A stretch of DNA of 64,000 nt from NCBI RefSeq assembly GCF_004681185.1, contig NZ_SRIF01000002.1, forward strand, positions 849,994 through 913,993. The letters run 5' to 3'. This document shows, in pieces, positions 10,263 to 18,685 of the stretch; the stretch's first letter is position 1, and each line of letters begins with the position of its first letter. This DNA comes from Haloarcula amylovorans (GTDB lineage Archaea; Halobacteriota; Halobacteria; Halobacteriales; Haloarculaceae). A model generated the notes under the pieces. It made no database searches. It was not told where the DNA came from and saw nothing but the letters and a program-made list of their open reading frames with translations. Both the position numbers and the translations under genes were made by a program.

Positions 10263-10570
10263 CGCTCCGCCCCCAGTACATCTAGTGCCTCCCGAAGCAT
10301 TTCCTCATCAGCGCCGTTCGCCGCATGGAGAACCTGCCGGACGAGGCGGTCTTTCTGGCCCGTTTCGAGGTCACGCTCCGGCCACGGCGTGCCCTTCACT
10401 TCCGTCCAGAGATCGTACATCGCGGCCGTATCGAACTTGACCTCGATGCGACCCTCCGACTTCGTTGTTACCGCCAACACGTAGGCATCTTCTGGCGCGT
10501 CGACCGTTGGGCCGTAGGTGACTGACGGGCGTTCCGACGAGGCGACGAATCGGGTCCGCTTATTCGCCAT
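10259..10570 (-). CDS. hypothetical protein of the integrase operon
   Basis: This 103-residue acidic, soluble protein begins MANKRTRFVASSERPSVTYG. The Met was chosen because the frame upstream of it is basic and overlaps the J-domain gene further. The stop overlaps the integrase start (ATGA), so the two are translated together. A central strand-helix pattern (VKFDTAAMYDLWTEVKGTPW) and a helical C-terminus (LREALDVLGAER) are visible, but I recognise no family. It could be an excisionase or regulator partner of the integrase purely from position. That idea is inference. Confidence 0.7.
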   Translation of the reverse strand: MANKRTRFVASSERPSVTYGPTVDAPEDAYVLAVTTKSEGRIEVKFDTAAMYDLWTEVKGTPWPERDLETGQKDRLVRQVLHAANGADEEMLREALDVLGAER

Positions 10571-11141
10571 TGACCATTGCCTCCTTCGCATTCTTCAGCC
10601 GCTGAAACCCCTCTTTACTGCCTCCTTGGTCCGGGTGCATCTCCTTCGTCTTCTCTCGATAGGCGGCCCGAACCACGCCCTTGGGAGCGTTGGGAGCTAC
10701 GTCGAGTACGTCATGCGGCGGCTGTGACGCAACGACGGAGTCACCGTCTCCGCTCGGTAAACGCGCGGCCGCGAACTCACTCTCGCCTGTTTCCACTGCG
10801 CGGGAACCGCGCATCCGCGTCTCGTGGACCCACAAGTACACCTCTCGGGCGTTGTCACGGAGTCGAGAGTACGCGTCACAGGCCACCGCGAACTGCTCGC
10901 CGTCCATCGTCCATCGGAGGACAAACCCCGGATCATCCGGGCTGGCTTTGTGGAGCGGGAGTGTGTTCGACTTCGTGTGGCTGTTTCCGATGGACGCCCG
11001 CCACTCGTCGGGGTCGAGGCGGTCCATCTCCGTCTCGATATCTTCCGTCGTCTGCGCCAGCGTCGCCTCGAAGTTCCGGTTCGGCTCTCGTCGGTCGGCG
11101 TCCATCCGCTGGAAGCCAGCAGGCCAGTCGATAGCCGTCAC
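10560..11141 (-). CDS. J-domain (DnaJ-like) protein
   Basis: The 193-residue protein ends in a J-domain. Residues 142-190 read DVLDVAPNAP, then a helix, then MHPDQGG with the invariant His-Pro-Asp at 169-171, then FQRLKNAKEAM. J-domains activate Hsp70 (DnaK) chaperones. Residues 1-120 are acidic and helical without a known family. It starts with GTG overlapping the PadR-like gene's stop (GTGA). Haloarchaeal viruses and plasmids often carry such proteins, perhaps to recruit host DnaK for replication or assembly. A broken second J-domain gene sits at the other end of the element. Confidence 0.85.
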   Translation of the reverse strand: MTAIDWPAGFQRMDADRREPNRNFEATLAQTTEDIETEMDRLDPDEWRASIGNSHTKSNTLPLHKASPDDPGFVLRWTMDGEQFAVACDAYSRLRDNAREVYLWVHETRMRGSRAVETGESEFAAARLPSGDGDSVVASQPPHDVLDVAPNAPKGVVRAAYREKTKEMHPDQGGSKEGFQRLKNAKEAMVNGE

Positions 11142-11602
11142 GCCTGCTCACCACCGAACCGATCGCCACAGCAGCGAAGCGCCGCCGACCGAGAGCGGTA
11201 CCGAGCGCCGCAGACACAGTGGTGCCACTCCTCAATCTCGCGGCCGCCGTCCGTAGCGATCGCCATCGGCAGGTCACACAGTTCCGCCAGCTGACGCGCT
11301 CGGCGCTGGAGCATACTGACGCCCTCGCCGGTCAGCGTGTAACTGTTCGTCCGGTCGTCCAGTTCTGTCTTCTCGACCAGTTCCGCCTCGACGAGCGTAT
11401 CGAGGTTCGGGTAGATTCGGCCGTGATTCACTCGGTCGTACCCGAGTTCCTCCAGTTCGCCGCGGAGGCCCAAGCCGTAGGGCTCGGAATCGTCATCGCG
11501 CGTCTCAATACGGTTGATGGCCACCAGCAGGTCGCGCTGAAAGCCAGTCAGGTCGGTCCAGTCGGTACTCTCCTCTATCGAAGTGTTGTCGTCGTTACTC
11601 AT
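11138..11602 (-). CDS. PadR-family regulator with C-terminal zinc motif
   Basis: This 154-residue protein has a PadR-like winged helix at about residues 18-105. The recognition and wing segments read YDRVNHGRIYPNLDTLVEAE and LDDRTNSYTLTGEG. The tail adds Cys residues (HHCVCGARY, LRCCGDRF) that could bind zinc. PadR proteins usually repress neighbouring genes and respond to small ligands. I chose the ATG at 11602, which overlaps the stop of the upstream zinc protein by 8 bases (ATGAGTAA). Its place in a tight leftward operon ending in the integrase suggests control of the element's maintenance genes. Confidence 0.85.
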   Translation of the reverse strand: MSNDDNTSIEESTDWTDLTGFQRDLLVAINRIETRDDDSEPYGLGLRGELEELGYDRVNHGRIYPNLDTLVEAELVEKTELDDRTNSYTLTGEGVSMLQRRARQLAELCDLPMAIATDGGREIEEWHHCVCGARYRSRSAALRCCGDRFGGEQA

Positions 11603-11822
11603 GGGTATCACCAATAATCAGCGTCAGCGTCCGCTCAGACACAGCGTGTCCGCACGGACGAACAGTCGTGCGCCGGTCAGCGTCGAGTCCGTCAATGGAC
11701 TCGCCACAGGTTGGACACGCCCCCTTGTGACACGCGTAAGCGGCGTTAGGGAGTTGTTTCTCTGCCGATTCGCTGTCGAACCATAGGGAGGTTTCAAGTC
11801 CCCGAATCTCGTGTCCGTTCAT
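11595..11822 (-). CDS. small zinc-finger protein
   Basis: This 75-residue protein starts MNGHEIRGLETSLWF. The core holds CHKGACPTCGES and, further on, RPCGHAV, giving four Cys and nearby His for one zinc ion. It is the first gene of the leftward integrase operon if this start is used. An in-frame Met at 11942 would add 40 residues that are less acidic and look non-coding, so the short form is preferred. It is transcribed divergently from the PhiH1-repressor-like gene. Function unknown. Confidence 0.65.
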   Translation of the reverse strand: MNGHEIRGLETSLWFDSESAEKQLPNAAYACHKGACPTCGESIDGLDADRRTTVRPCGHAVSERTLTLIIGDTHE

Positions 11823-11996
11823 GCGGTCTCGGTTAGATCGACGCGACGTCCGTGCTGGAGACACGGCGTCGCACCCGTTTTCACGAGAGTACAACGCCCG
11901 AGGGAGCGTCGCGTCGACCGTGATGAACCAATCATGGCCCATTGTACTTATCTGTTGTGCCATCTTTGGTCCAATTAGAACCACTAAATCACTACT

Positions 11997-12332
11997 ATGG
12001 ATAGAATCGAAGACGGTTTGAGGTGGCTCTTCGCCGATGAAACCATGTCTCGCCGCCGTGCAGAGTGGATGACGGGAAGTGATGACCGTATCCTTGAGTT
12101 TCTCTCTGACACGGGAGCCGGCCACAACCTTCGAGGAATTCAGAACAACTTCGAAGAGCGAGGAGAGTCTATTTCTTACACTACTCTCAAACGCCGAGTT
12201 CCGAAATTGGAGGGCGCAGGACTTGTATATGTGATTGAGGGAGAGGGGCAGTATTACGCACTCTCCGAGAAAGGCGAAGCGTACCTTCGAGGGGATGCGG
12301 ATCTCCGCGATGAATCTGAACCAAGTGAATAG
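11997..12332 (+). CDS. PhiH1 repressor-like winged-helix regulator
   Basis: This 111-residue protein carries the signature RRRAEWMTGSDDRILEFL, close to the opening of haloarchaeal PhiH1-repressor-type regulators. A winged helix follows (ISYTTLKRRVPKLEGAGLV, then the wing YVIEGEGQYYALSEKGEAYL). In phage PhiH of Halobacterium this type of protein keeps lytic genes off. Here it is divergent from the leftward integrase operon, with a short AT-rich spacer (11943-11996) that could hold its operators. It is a good candidate for the main switch of the element, but its targets are not shown by sequence. Confidence 0.85.
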   Translation: MDRIEDGLRWLFADETMSRRRAEWMTGSDDRILEFLSDTGAGHNLRGIQNNFEERGESISYTTLKRRVPKLEGAGLVYVIEGEGQYYALSEKGEAYLRGDADLRDESEPSE

Positions 12333-12485
12333 AGAGACTTTATAAAGAAAGCCGCGGGACTCCGACGTAGGTCGTCGGCCGACGTCTCTCCCCCCTAACC
12401 CCATGTCGTCGGCCGGCGGCTGGTTTTCATATCCCCAACTGACCAGCCGAACGCTTATGCCGCTGATTCCGCTAATACGACTAGA

Positions 12486-12782
12486 ATGGCCAGTTCGACG
12501 CGCGACGGCGACCTCGACCACGAGGACGAGATTCGGATGTGGCGCGAAGGGGACGGCTGGGTCATCACCGACGTCGAGACCGGCGTCACCACCCAAGGCG
12601 ACACGCGCGAGGAGGCACTCGAAAACCTCGACGAAGCGGTCGCACTCCACAAGGGCGAAACCGGCGAGTCCATCGACTCGCCCGAAGAGGAGCGTGAAGC
12701 CCTCGAAGAACTGGGTATCGACCCCGACGAAGTCGAGCAGGCGCGCGACGAGAACGACGAACTCCCCGATTTCATGCAGTAG
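12486..12782 (+). CDS. hicB: HicB-like antitoxin
   Basis: This 98-residue protein has the HicB partial RNase H-like fold. The strands read EIRMWREGDGWVITDVETG, then GVTTQGDTREEALENLDEAVAL, the typical 'TQGxTxEEALxN' motif. The acidic C-terminus (SPEEEREALEELGIDPDEVE) replaces the usual DNA-binding domain. It neutralises the HicA RNase encoded six bases downstream. The order hicB then hicA is inverted relative to many bacterial pairs but common in archaea. The pair may stabilise the element in its host. Confidence 0.92.
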   Translation: MASSTRDGDLDHEDEIRMWREGDGWVITDVETGVTTQGDTREEALENLDEAVALHKGETGESIDSPEEEREALEELGIDPDEVEQARDENDELPDFMQ

Positions 12783-12788
12783 CGCTGC

Positions 12789-13037
12789 ATGCCCTCCACA
12801 GATTTCTCCGGTCGTGAGGTCGTGAAGGCGCTGACGAAGAACCGATTCTACATTGTCGATCGAACTGGGAGCCACGTCAAACTCCGGTACGAGCATCCCA
12901 CCAACGAGGACGATATCCGCGTCGTGAGCGTCCCGATGCATGACAGCATCAGTATCGGGACGTTGCGAAGCATTGCCGACCAGTCCGGAGCTGAAGACTT
13001 CGAAGCGTGGTGTCGCTGGGTCGAACGCAACACGTAG
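12789..13037 (+). CDS. hicA: HicA-like mRNA interferase toxin
   Basis: This 82-residue protein has the double-stranded RNA-binding-like HicA fold. The motif DRTGSHVKLRY includes the catalytic His (residue 29). The later strand VVSVPMHDSISIGTLRSIA matches the family signature (VPxHxxxxxGTLxxI). HicA cleaves mRNA and halts growth when its partner decays. It follows hicB by six bases and is convergent with the methylase gene, whose stop is three bases away. Confidence 0.93.
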   Translation: MPSTDFSGREVVKALTKNRFYIVDRTGSHVKLRYEHPTNEDDIRVVSVPMHDSISIGTLRSIADQSGAEDFEAWCRWVERNT

Positions 13038-13039
13038 CT

Positions 13040-13816
13040 TCACGACACGTCCTCCGAATCAAAGTTCAGCAGATGCTCGCGCGTCTTGTTCGCTGAGCCG
13101 CTTTTGCCGCTGTTGATGTGGTTTCGGTCGTCCTTGCCAAGCACGTAGAAGTCGTCTACACCGTCAGGCAGGTCTTGATACGAACAGACCCAGCGGGCGT
13201 CGAGGTCGGCCAGCGTCGTGACGAACTCCTCGTGGACGATGTCGCTGGCCGGATAGTAGTCCTCGGTCCCGACGTAAGGCGGGTCGAAGTAGAACACCGT
13301 CTCCGCGTCGCCGTACTTCTCGGTGAGGTCCCGCCAGTACAGGTTCTCGATGACGACGTCGTCGAATCGGTCAGCGAACTCCCGTAGTCGGTCCAGCTTG
13401 TTTGAGAAACTGACCGCCCGACTCGATACTTTGCTCGTCCCGAAGCCACTCTGAGAGTGGTACTTCGAACCCCACTGTGTATACCGCAGGTAGAAGAACT
13501 GATCAGCTCGCTCAACCGTGTATCCGCGGTAGTATGATTCCGCCCAGTTGTTGTAGACGGAGCGCGAGTATGGGACCGCTGAAAGCCACTCGACTAGTTC
13601 GCCCGGCTTCTCTCGAAGTACCTCGAAGAAGTGAACGAGATCTTCGTCGAGGTCGTTGTAGATTTCTACCTTGCTCGTGTCTAGGTTCTTGTTCGCCAGC
13701 ACACCAGCAGCGCCGCCGAACGCTTCGACGAAACACCGATGCTCCGGAACGTGGTCGAGAATCCACGATACCAGTCGGCTTTTACCGCCCGGGAACGGGA
13801 AAACCGCGTCCGACAT
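13040..13816 (-). CDS. DNA adenine methylase (D12 class)
   Basis: This 258-residue N6-adenine methyltransferase has the alpha-class order. The AdoMet motif is PFPGGKSRLV (residues 7-16) plus VEAFGGAAGV (30-39). The catalytic motif is FDPPYVG (DPPY at 178-181). I chose the Met before SDAVFPFPGG; the upstream extension is basic. No restriction endonuclease is adjacent, so it is probably a solitary methylase used to evade host restriction or mark the element's DNA. Its target cannot be read. It follows an 88-residue gene on the same strand by two bases. Confidence 0.92.
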   Translation of the reverse strand: MSDAVFPFPGGKSRLVSWILDHVPEHRCFVEAFGGAAGVLANKNLDTSKVEIYNDLDEDLVHFFEVLREKPGELVEWLSAVPYSRSVYNNWAESYYRGYTVERADQFFYLRYTQWGSKYHSQSGFGTSKVSSRAVSFSNKLDRLREFADRFDDVVIENLYWRDLTEKYGDAETVFYFDPPYVGTEDYYPASDIVHEEFVTTLADLDARWVCSYQDLPDGVDDFYVLGKDDRNHINSGKSGSANKTREHLLNFDSEDVS

Positions 13817-13818
13817 GG

Positions 13819-14085
13819 TCAAGCCACCTCCGTGATACCCACGTCGAACAGTACCGTCTCGACCCACGGCGGAACCTCGGGCAGTTCGACCACGTCGTCG
13901 GCTTCGGTTGTCTTGACGAGACTGGCCTCACCGTCCTCGACGCCGAACGTCCAGCGTTCTCTGCCGTCGGCTCGCTGCGCGACTACCCGAGCGTCGTGGT
14001 CCAGCACGTCGAGATTGACGTGTACTTTCGCTTCGTTCTGTGGCCCAAGTGCCACACTCACCGTCCAGCAGTTGCGTGATGCCAT
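13819..14085 (-). CDS. hypothetical protein upstream of the methylase
   Basis: This 88-residue acidic protein starts MASRNCWTVSVALGPQNEAK. Alternating hydrophobic residues (VHVNLDVLDHDARVV, RWTFGVEDGEASLV) suggest a small beta-rich fold. No family is recognised. Its stop lies two bases before the methylase ATG, so both are likely on one transcript. It is the first gene left of the AT-rich gap at 14086-14911. Confidence 0.65.
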   Translation of the reverse strand: MASRNCWTVSVALGPQNEAKVHVNLDVLDHDARVVAQRADGRERWTFGVEDGEASLVKTTEADDVVELPEVPPWVETVLFDVGITEVA

Positions 14086-14911
14086 AATCCGCCCGACGAG
14101 AACGGGTCTAAAAGCGCTGGGGCGTGTGCGTGGGACGAAGTGAAATTACACGTCGTCGCGACAAGAGAATTAGCTACTCAGTATGCTCAAAACTTGGTAG
14201 ACTACCGTGGAACGAAGATGGGACGAAATGGGACGAAGTACCGCTGTCTGGTGTTTCGCGATGGAATGTAGTTGGTGAATACATGGGACAAAGTAAGTCG
14301 CACTCCCTTATTGGGGTGCAAACGAAGCTATCTCTTCTGCGATTTACTGATTGACAGAACGGGTGTGTGAGATATAGGAAGTTGAAGGGAATTAGGCCGC
14401 AGGTTGGCGACGCTGTTAACAGGGGCGTGACTGGCGATGAATATGACTGATAAGGTGCCCACACAATTCTAGTTAACGACACGTGATTCTAACCCTCCAT
14501 TGTTAAGCCATAGAGCGCCAAAGAGGAGCAAATCAGAGTTGAGCTTCTGTTTCAGTATTGAAAGCTGCTCCGTCCGAAAGAAGGTGATTTACGCTTTTTC
14601 TATATGGCCAACATAGTTGATAATAAGTGAATAAATGGCTAATATCTAATATCCTATTGGCTAAAACATTATGTGAAGAGTTACAGGTCCTAGTGAACAC
14701 CCGCTACCTGTCTGATTGATTTTCTCTTATTATTGTCCCAATTCCTTCCGGGACAGTGTTATACGACCAGCTATGCCCGGAAACAACACTCAGAATCAAG
14801 CATTCGAGGTAGTTAACTAGGACCCGTATAGTCTCCAAAGGATATCTTCCGACACATGAATATATTAATATTAGGTTTGTTTATTTACGTATTTTATACA
14901 AAACGGCTAAT
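14086..14911. other. 826-bp AT-rich spacer without a supported gene
   Basis: The base composition is clearly AT-richer than the flanks, with many stops in all frames. It contains a set of short repeats (14131-14293), described separately. A plus-strand frame across those repeats is open for about 60 codons but has no good start and a basic product. Promoters for the leftward methylase pair and the rightward cyclase gene must lie here. A TATA-like stretch (gtattttatac) is at about 14889-14899, just before the cyclase gene. Confidence 0.6.
14131..14293. repeat. five near-copies of TGGGACGAAG
   Basis: The motif occurs at 14131-14140, 14208-14217 (tggaacgaag), 14219-14228 (last base a), 14229-14238 and 14284-14293 (tgggacaaag). 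Three are almost contiguous, at an 11- and 10-base pitch, close to one helix turn. Such spacing suits cooperative protein binding, for example a repressor or replication-protein site. No CRISPR-like spacers are present. Confidence 0.5.
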
Positions 14912-17287
14912 ATGTTCAAGTTGGAAATTTTACACATGGCAGATACAGACGATGACTTGAACACGAAGACAGTGAGTATTCTGGTTGCGGATGTGAAAGA
15001 CTACAGTAAATTGGAACCGTTCCAGTATCAACGATTTTTTTCTGAGGTGCTGTCAATATTGAACGAAAAACTATCAGATCATGGGGCTGCAGCCAAGAAC
15101 TCATGGGGAGACGGAATCTTCGCGACATTTAATGACCCGAGATCATCTGCACGCGCTGCATTAGATATCCGTGATCTGTTCAAGAATCATCCTTGGCAGG
15201 AGATGGGGTTGCCAAACCTAGAAATCCGGATTGCCCTCCACATGGGTACGGTGTATGAGGGACATAATCCTATCCGTGAGGAGCAGGGAGTCGTCGGGAC
15301 AAATGTGAATCTAACTGCACGTATTGAACCAGTTACCGTTGCAAATCATGTATTTTCATCTGATATTTTTAGGAAAAATATCGAGGCTGAGCGGACAGAA
15401 AATGAATTTGCATTTGATAAATTCCCGGAGAAAAAACTAGCAAAAGACTGGGGTGAGGAGGATGTTCATCATCTACGCCGTCCTGAAGATCCACAACTCA
15501 CGCCCGATGACGTCGTCGCCTCGGATGACAACGAGGTACAGTCGGAATCAGAAGCTAGCGCACTTGAATCGTTCTTTGAGACTGGGTCAGTCGATGACCA
15601 AATCCGAGCCGTAGATATTCTTGCTAATCGGGGAAACAGAGAATCGATGGAGATCCTCATCAACCGACTGTTAGACGACAGTATTCAAGGCAGGGTTCGC
15701 AAACAAATTGCCGGCCGACTTGATAAATTCGACGATAAAAGAGTTGTTGACCCTCTCCAGCAGGTAATAGCTGATAACGACCAGCATAGTGTTGTCAATA
15801 ATTCTCTTGCTTCGTTAAAACAACTTGCAGAAAAAGGGGTCGTTGGAATAGAGATTCTAGATACGCTGGAGAAGGTTCTCAACTCAGACGAGTACCCCGA
15901 CCGGTTCAAGGCGTTTGTAGTCACTATCATGGGTGAGTTCAATGACCATCGAGTCGTTGAACCGCTTGAGAAAGTACTCACCGATTCAGAAGGAACAAAC
16001 TCTGAAGTCCGTCGGCGAGCGGCGAACGCCCTTACCAACCAAGAGCGTGCAGTCGCAGTAGGTCCGTTGATTGAGGCTCTAGATGACCGCGATCCTGAAG
16101 TGAGATTTCAGGCGGTTACTAGTCTGGGGACCGTCGGGTCGGTTCAAGCTGTTGAGCCGATTGTGGAGTTACTTCTAGATGAAACCGAAGGATACGAACT
16201 CCGTGTCAAAGCTACCGACGCACTAGAGGAAATCGGCGACTTGTCCGTCGCAAACCATATTGAGGAAATCTCCGATATTTCAAATAGTGAGGTCCGTGCT
16301 GCTGTCATGCACATGTTTGGGGAACTTGGCGTGGTTAGAATGCTCCCTAAAATTGAGCAAATAGCTGCGGATTCAGATGCCACAAAGCGTGAGCGTGAGC
16401 TTGCGCTTGCCTCAATCGGCATGTTCGGAAAGGAAAGCTCCATCAAAATTTTAGAAACACTGATGGATGAAACCAATGATGATATTCGTATCAGAGCCGT
16501 GCAGGCTCTCGGTAACATCCCCTCGGAGTCTTCCAGAGAGATACTGATGGAAGTCCTATCTGCGCGCGAGGAGTACATCGCTGAAATGCGTAGAACAGCA
16601 GCTATAGCGCTGCGAAAACAAGGGAAACGTGATGCAACCGACACACTCATTCAAGCAACAACTGACCCAATTCAAGATGTCCGAAAATCGGCAATGGAAG
16701 CCCTCGCCGATCTCGGCGGGGTTAAGGCTGATCAGCATTTGATGGATATTTGTGGCAATCAGGACGACTACCACAATTTTGACCGAGCAATCGCAGCGTG
16801 GCAGCTCCGCAAGGCGGTTAACGAGCGGAAAGCAGTCCAAACTCTATTACACTTGCTAGAGAAAGAAGGGAGCGCTGTCGTCATTCACCAGATTATAAAT
16901 GCTCTCGGTGTGGTAGGAAATAAAGCCGCAGCCGAGCCTATTGTCGAATACGCGACCGATGAGTCATATGATCGAGATCTGCGAGAAGCGGCGATACAGG
17001 CACTTGGTCTGATCGGCGATCCCATCGCAGAGGAACCTGCTAAGCAGATCATCCACAACGAAAGTAACGCGATGGTACTCAGACGATTTGCACTCTTCAC
17101 CCTCAGAAATCTTGATACCGCCTCGGCTCAGCAGGCCCTCGACGAAATCATTGAAAATGAGGATTTCTCCCAAGAAATCCATCTGATGACACGGCACGTT
17201 AAGCAAATCGACGCAAATCAAATCAAACAGGCGCTCCAAGACGCTCGCGACGAAGCCCTAAATGAAGCTGAGGCCGAGTTTGAGTGA
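14912..17287 (+). CDS. class III nucleotidyl cyclase fused to HEAT-repeat array
   Basis: This 791-residue protein has two parts. Residues about 20-180 form a class III cyclase domain. The metal-binding Asp pair lies in ILVADVKDYSKL and SWGDGIFATF. RIALHMGTVYEG and GTNVNLTARIE follow, the last carrying the catalytic Asn and Arg. Residues about 225-780 are tandem HEAT/PBS-type helical repeats (for example DRDPEVRFQAVTSLGTVGS, NDDIRIRAVQALGNIPS). All catalytic positions look intact, so it should make a cyclic nucleotide. The repeats may bind protein or nucleic acid. Gene composition is about 45-50% GC, unlike the flanks, suggesting transfer. A second start at 14936 would remove eight residues. 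Confidence 0.85.
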   Translation: MFKLEILHMADTDDDLNTKTVSILVADVKDYSKLEPFQYQRFFSEVLSILNEKLSDHGAAAKNSWGDGIFATFNDPRSSARAALDIRDLFKNHPWQEMGLPNLEIRIALHMGTVYEGHNPIREEQGVVGTNVNLTARIEPVTVANHVFSSDIFRKNIEAERTENEFAFDKFPEKKLAKDWGEEDVHHLRRPEDPQLTPDDVVASDDNEVQSESEASALESFFETGSVDDQIRAVDILANRGNRESMEILINRLLDDSIQGRVRKQIAGRLDKFDDKRVVDPLQQVIADNDQHSVVNNSLASLKQLAEKGVVGIEILDTLEKVLNSDEYPDRFKAFVVTIMGEFNDHRVVEPLEKVLTDSEGTNSEVRRRAANALTNQERAVAVGPLIEALDDRDPEVRFQAVTSLGTVGSVQAVEPIVELLLDETEGYELRVKATDALEEIGDLSVANHIEEISDISNSEVRAAVMHMFGELGVVRMLPKIEQIAADSDATKRERELALASIGMFGKESSIKILETLMDETNDDIRIRAVQALGNIPSESSREILMEVLSAREEYIAEMRRTAAIALRKQGKRDATDTLIQATTDPIQDVRKSAMEALADLGGVKADQHLMDICGNQDDYHNFDRAIAAWQLRKAVNERKAVQTLLHLLEKEGSAVVIHQIINALGVVGNKAAAEPIVEYATDESYDRDLREAAIQALGLIGDPIAEEPAKQIIHNESNAMVLRRFALFTLRNLDTASAQQALDEIIENEDFSQEIHLMTRHVKQIDANQIKQALQDARDEALNEAEAEFE

Positions 17288-17422
17288 GTTTTAGTACCTC
17301 TTTGGATCAGTCGTATTCTACTTAACTACTCGCTGAATCTACTCTCCTATATTTCACCTACTGATTTCAACACACTTGTCATCTGTCACATTGGATTGGA
17401 TGAATACTTGTGCTACTCCATA

Positions 17423-18418
17423 TTACTCACGGAGGGCGTGGTACGTCGACCCTCGACCGTCGCTGTCGATTTCCACGAGGTCTCGATACTGGAGGTCGTT
17501 CAGATACCGATGCCGTGTCGACCGGCTTTTCGCATTCTCGGCGCTATCGTCGTAGCGGGCATGAAGCGTCCCAGCGTCGATGCTGCCCGCATTCTCGATG
17601 ATACGGAGCAAGAGACGATGATGCGACCCAAGTGACCGGACGTTACGGTTCCGAAGCTCGCCGTCGACGTCGTCTGATATCGCTTCGACCGCGCCGACGT
17701 CCAGCCGCTCGGTATGACCGTCACGGACGTACACCGCGGCATGCCGGAGCGTCGCAATCGCCTTCCGAGCGTTCCCAGCAGCGAGGTCGGCGATGTACTC
17801 GACTGCCTCGTCATCGACCCGAGAGGCCCGGAGGCCGTGCGAGACACGGCTATCGAGAATATCGACGAGTTCGTGATGGTGGTACTTTTCCAGCCGCACC
17901 GTCGCCGCACACTGCATCCGAGATTTCGCCTGTGCGCTGAGTGCTGTGAACCACTCGTCCTGGTCAATTGTAATTGCGACCAGCGAGACGTTCGGTACGG
18001 TTTCAAGGGCAAGTACGGCTCGCTCCTCGACGGAGTAAACTTCGTCGAGAACGGCGACAATCTGCCCGTCGAACTGTTCGAGTCGGTTGAGCATTTTCGA
18101 CGTGGAGACGCCTTCGCGGAGATCGGCCCCGAGACCGAGGTCACGCACGAGTTTGTAGATCGCACTCGCGGCCGTGTTGTCGGCCATGCAGTTGACGTAG
18201 CCCCAACGGATATCGAGCATCTCCCGTTCAAGTTCGCGAAGAACGTACTTCGCTATCGTTGTTTTACCAGCTCCAGAAGGCCCGAAAATACAGACGTCCT
18301 CTGCCCATTCAAGGCTGGACGGGTCGAGTATTGAGGAGATATGGTCAATCTGTCCATCGCGGTGGTGAAGGTCCTGCGGAACAGCCCCATGACGAAGAGC
18401 TGTGGCGTCTTTTATCAT
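17423..18418 (-). CDS. Orc1/Cdc6-like replication initiator
   Basis: This is a 331-residue AAA+ protein. Walker A reads GPSGAGKTT (46-54) and Walker B VAVLDEV (121-127). Sensor-type segments follow (LVAITIDQDEW, then GNARKAIATLRHA, the sensor 2 region). The C-terminus has a winged-helix pattern (GTLHARYDDSAEN, DLQYRDLVEIDSDGRG). Short Orc1/Cdc6 proteins like this are common on haloarchaeal plasmids and proviruses and start theta replication at an adjacent origin. The 267-bp AT-rich spacer upstream is the natural candidate for that origin. The gene is convergent with the cyclase gene. Confidence 0.9.
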   Translation of the reverse strand: MIKDATALRHGAVPQDLHHRDGQIDHISSILDPSSLEWAEDVCIFGPSGAGKTTIAKYVLRELEREMLDIRWGYVNCMADNTAASAIYKLVRDLGLGADLREGVSTSKMLNRLEQFDGQIVAVLDEVYSVEERAVLALETVPNVSLVAITIDQDEWFTALSAQAKSRMQCAATVRLEKYHHHELVDILDSRVSHGLRASRVDDEAVEYIADLAAGNARKAIATLRHAAVYVRDGHTERLDVGAVEAISDDVDGELRNRNVRSLGSHHRLLLRIIENAGSIDAGTLHARYDDSAENAKSRSTRHRYLNDLQYRDLVEIDSDGRGSTYHALRE

Positions 18419-18685
18419 TGCTTACCGGACTGGTCCGCAGTTAGTGACTAAAATGTAGCCAAACCGTAGTGAAAGTAGTAGGAGATAGTAAAACCGAGTG
18501 GCTGTCTCCTCAATTCTCCGCTTGTTGAGTAGCCCATTGAATTATCAAAGAAAAGTATAAAACAGCTAACCAAGGCCGTAGAGCAAAAACGAAAGCTAAG
18601 GGCTCCATGCCGGTCCCTTGGTAAAGCTGTAGTATCAAACCGCTACCAGTAGCCACTCTGCTGTCCGAAAAAATTGATTAGCGAG
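18419..18685. other. AT-rich spacer, candidate replication origin
   Basis: This spacer lies directly upstream of the Orc1/Cdc6 gene and holds no frame of note. It has several loosely similar AAACCG-containing stretches (about 18461, 18492, 18638). No perfect copy of the haloarchaeal origin recognition box is visible by eye. Origins of haloarchaeal plasmids usually sit beside the cdc6 gene, so the assignment rests on position. Confidence 0.3.

Noticed and set aside
12403..12825. Plus-strand frame over hicB
   Set aside because: It lies in a different frame from HicB and gives a basic Ser/Thr/Arg-rich product with no motif.
14131..14293. CRISPR array
   Set aside because: The repeats are only 10 bases, unevenly spaced, with no spacers of constant length and no cas genes.
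14174..14482. Minus-strand frame in the AT-rich spacer
   Set aside because: The product is Pro/Ser-rich and not acidic, has no motif and crosses the short repeats.
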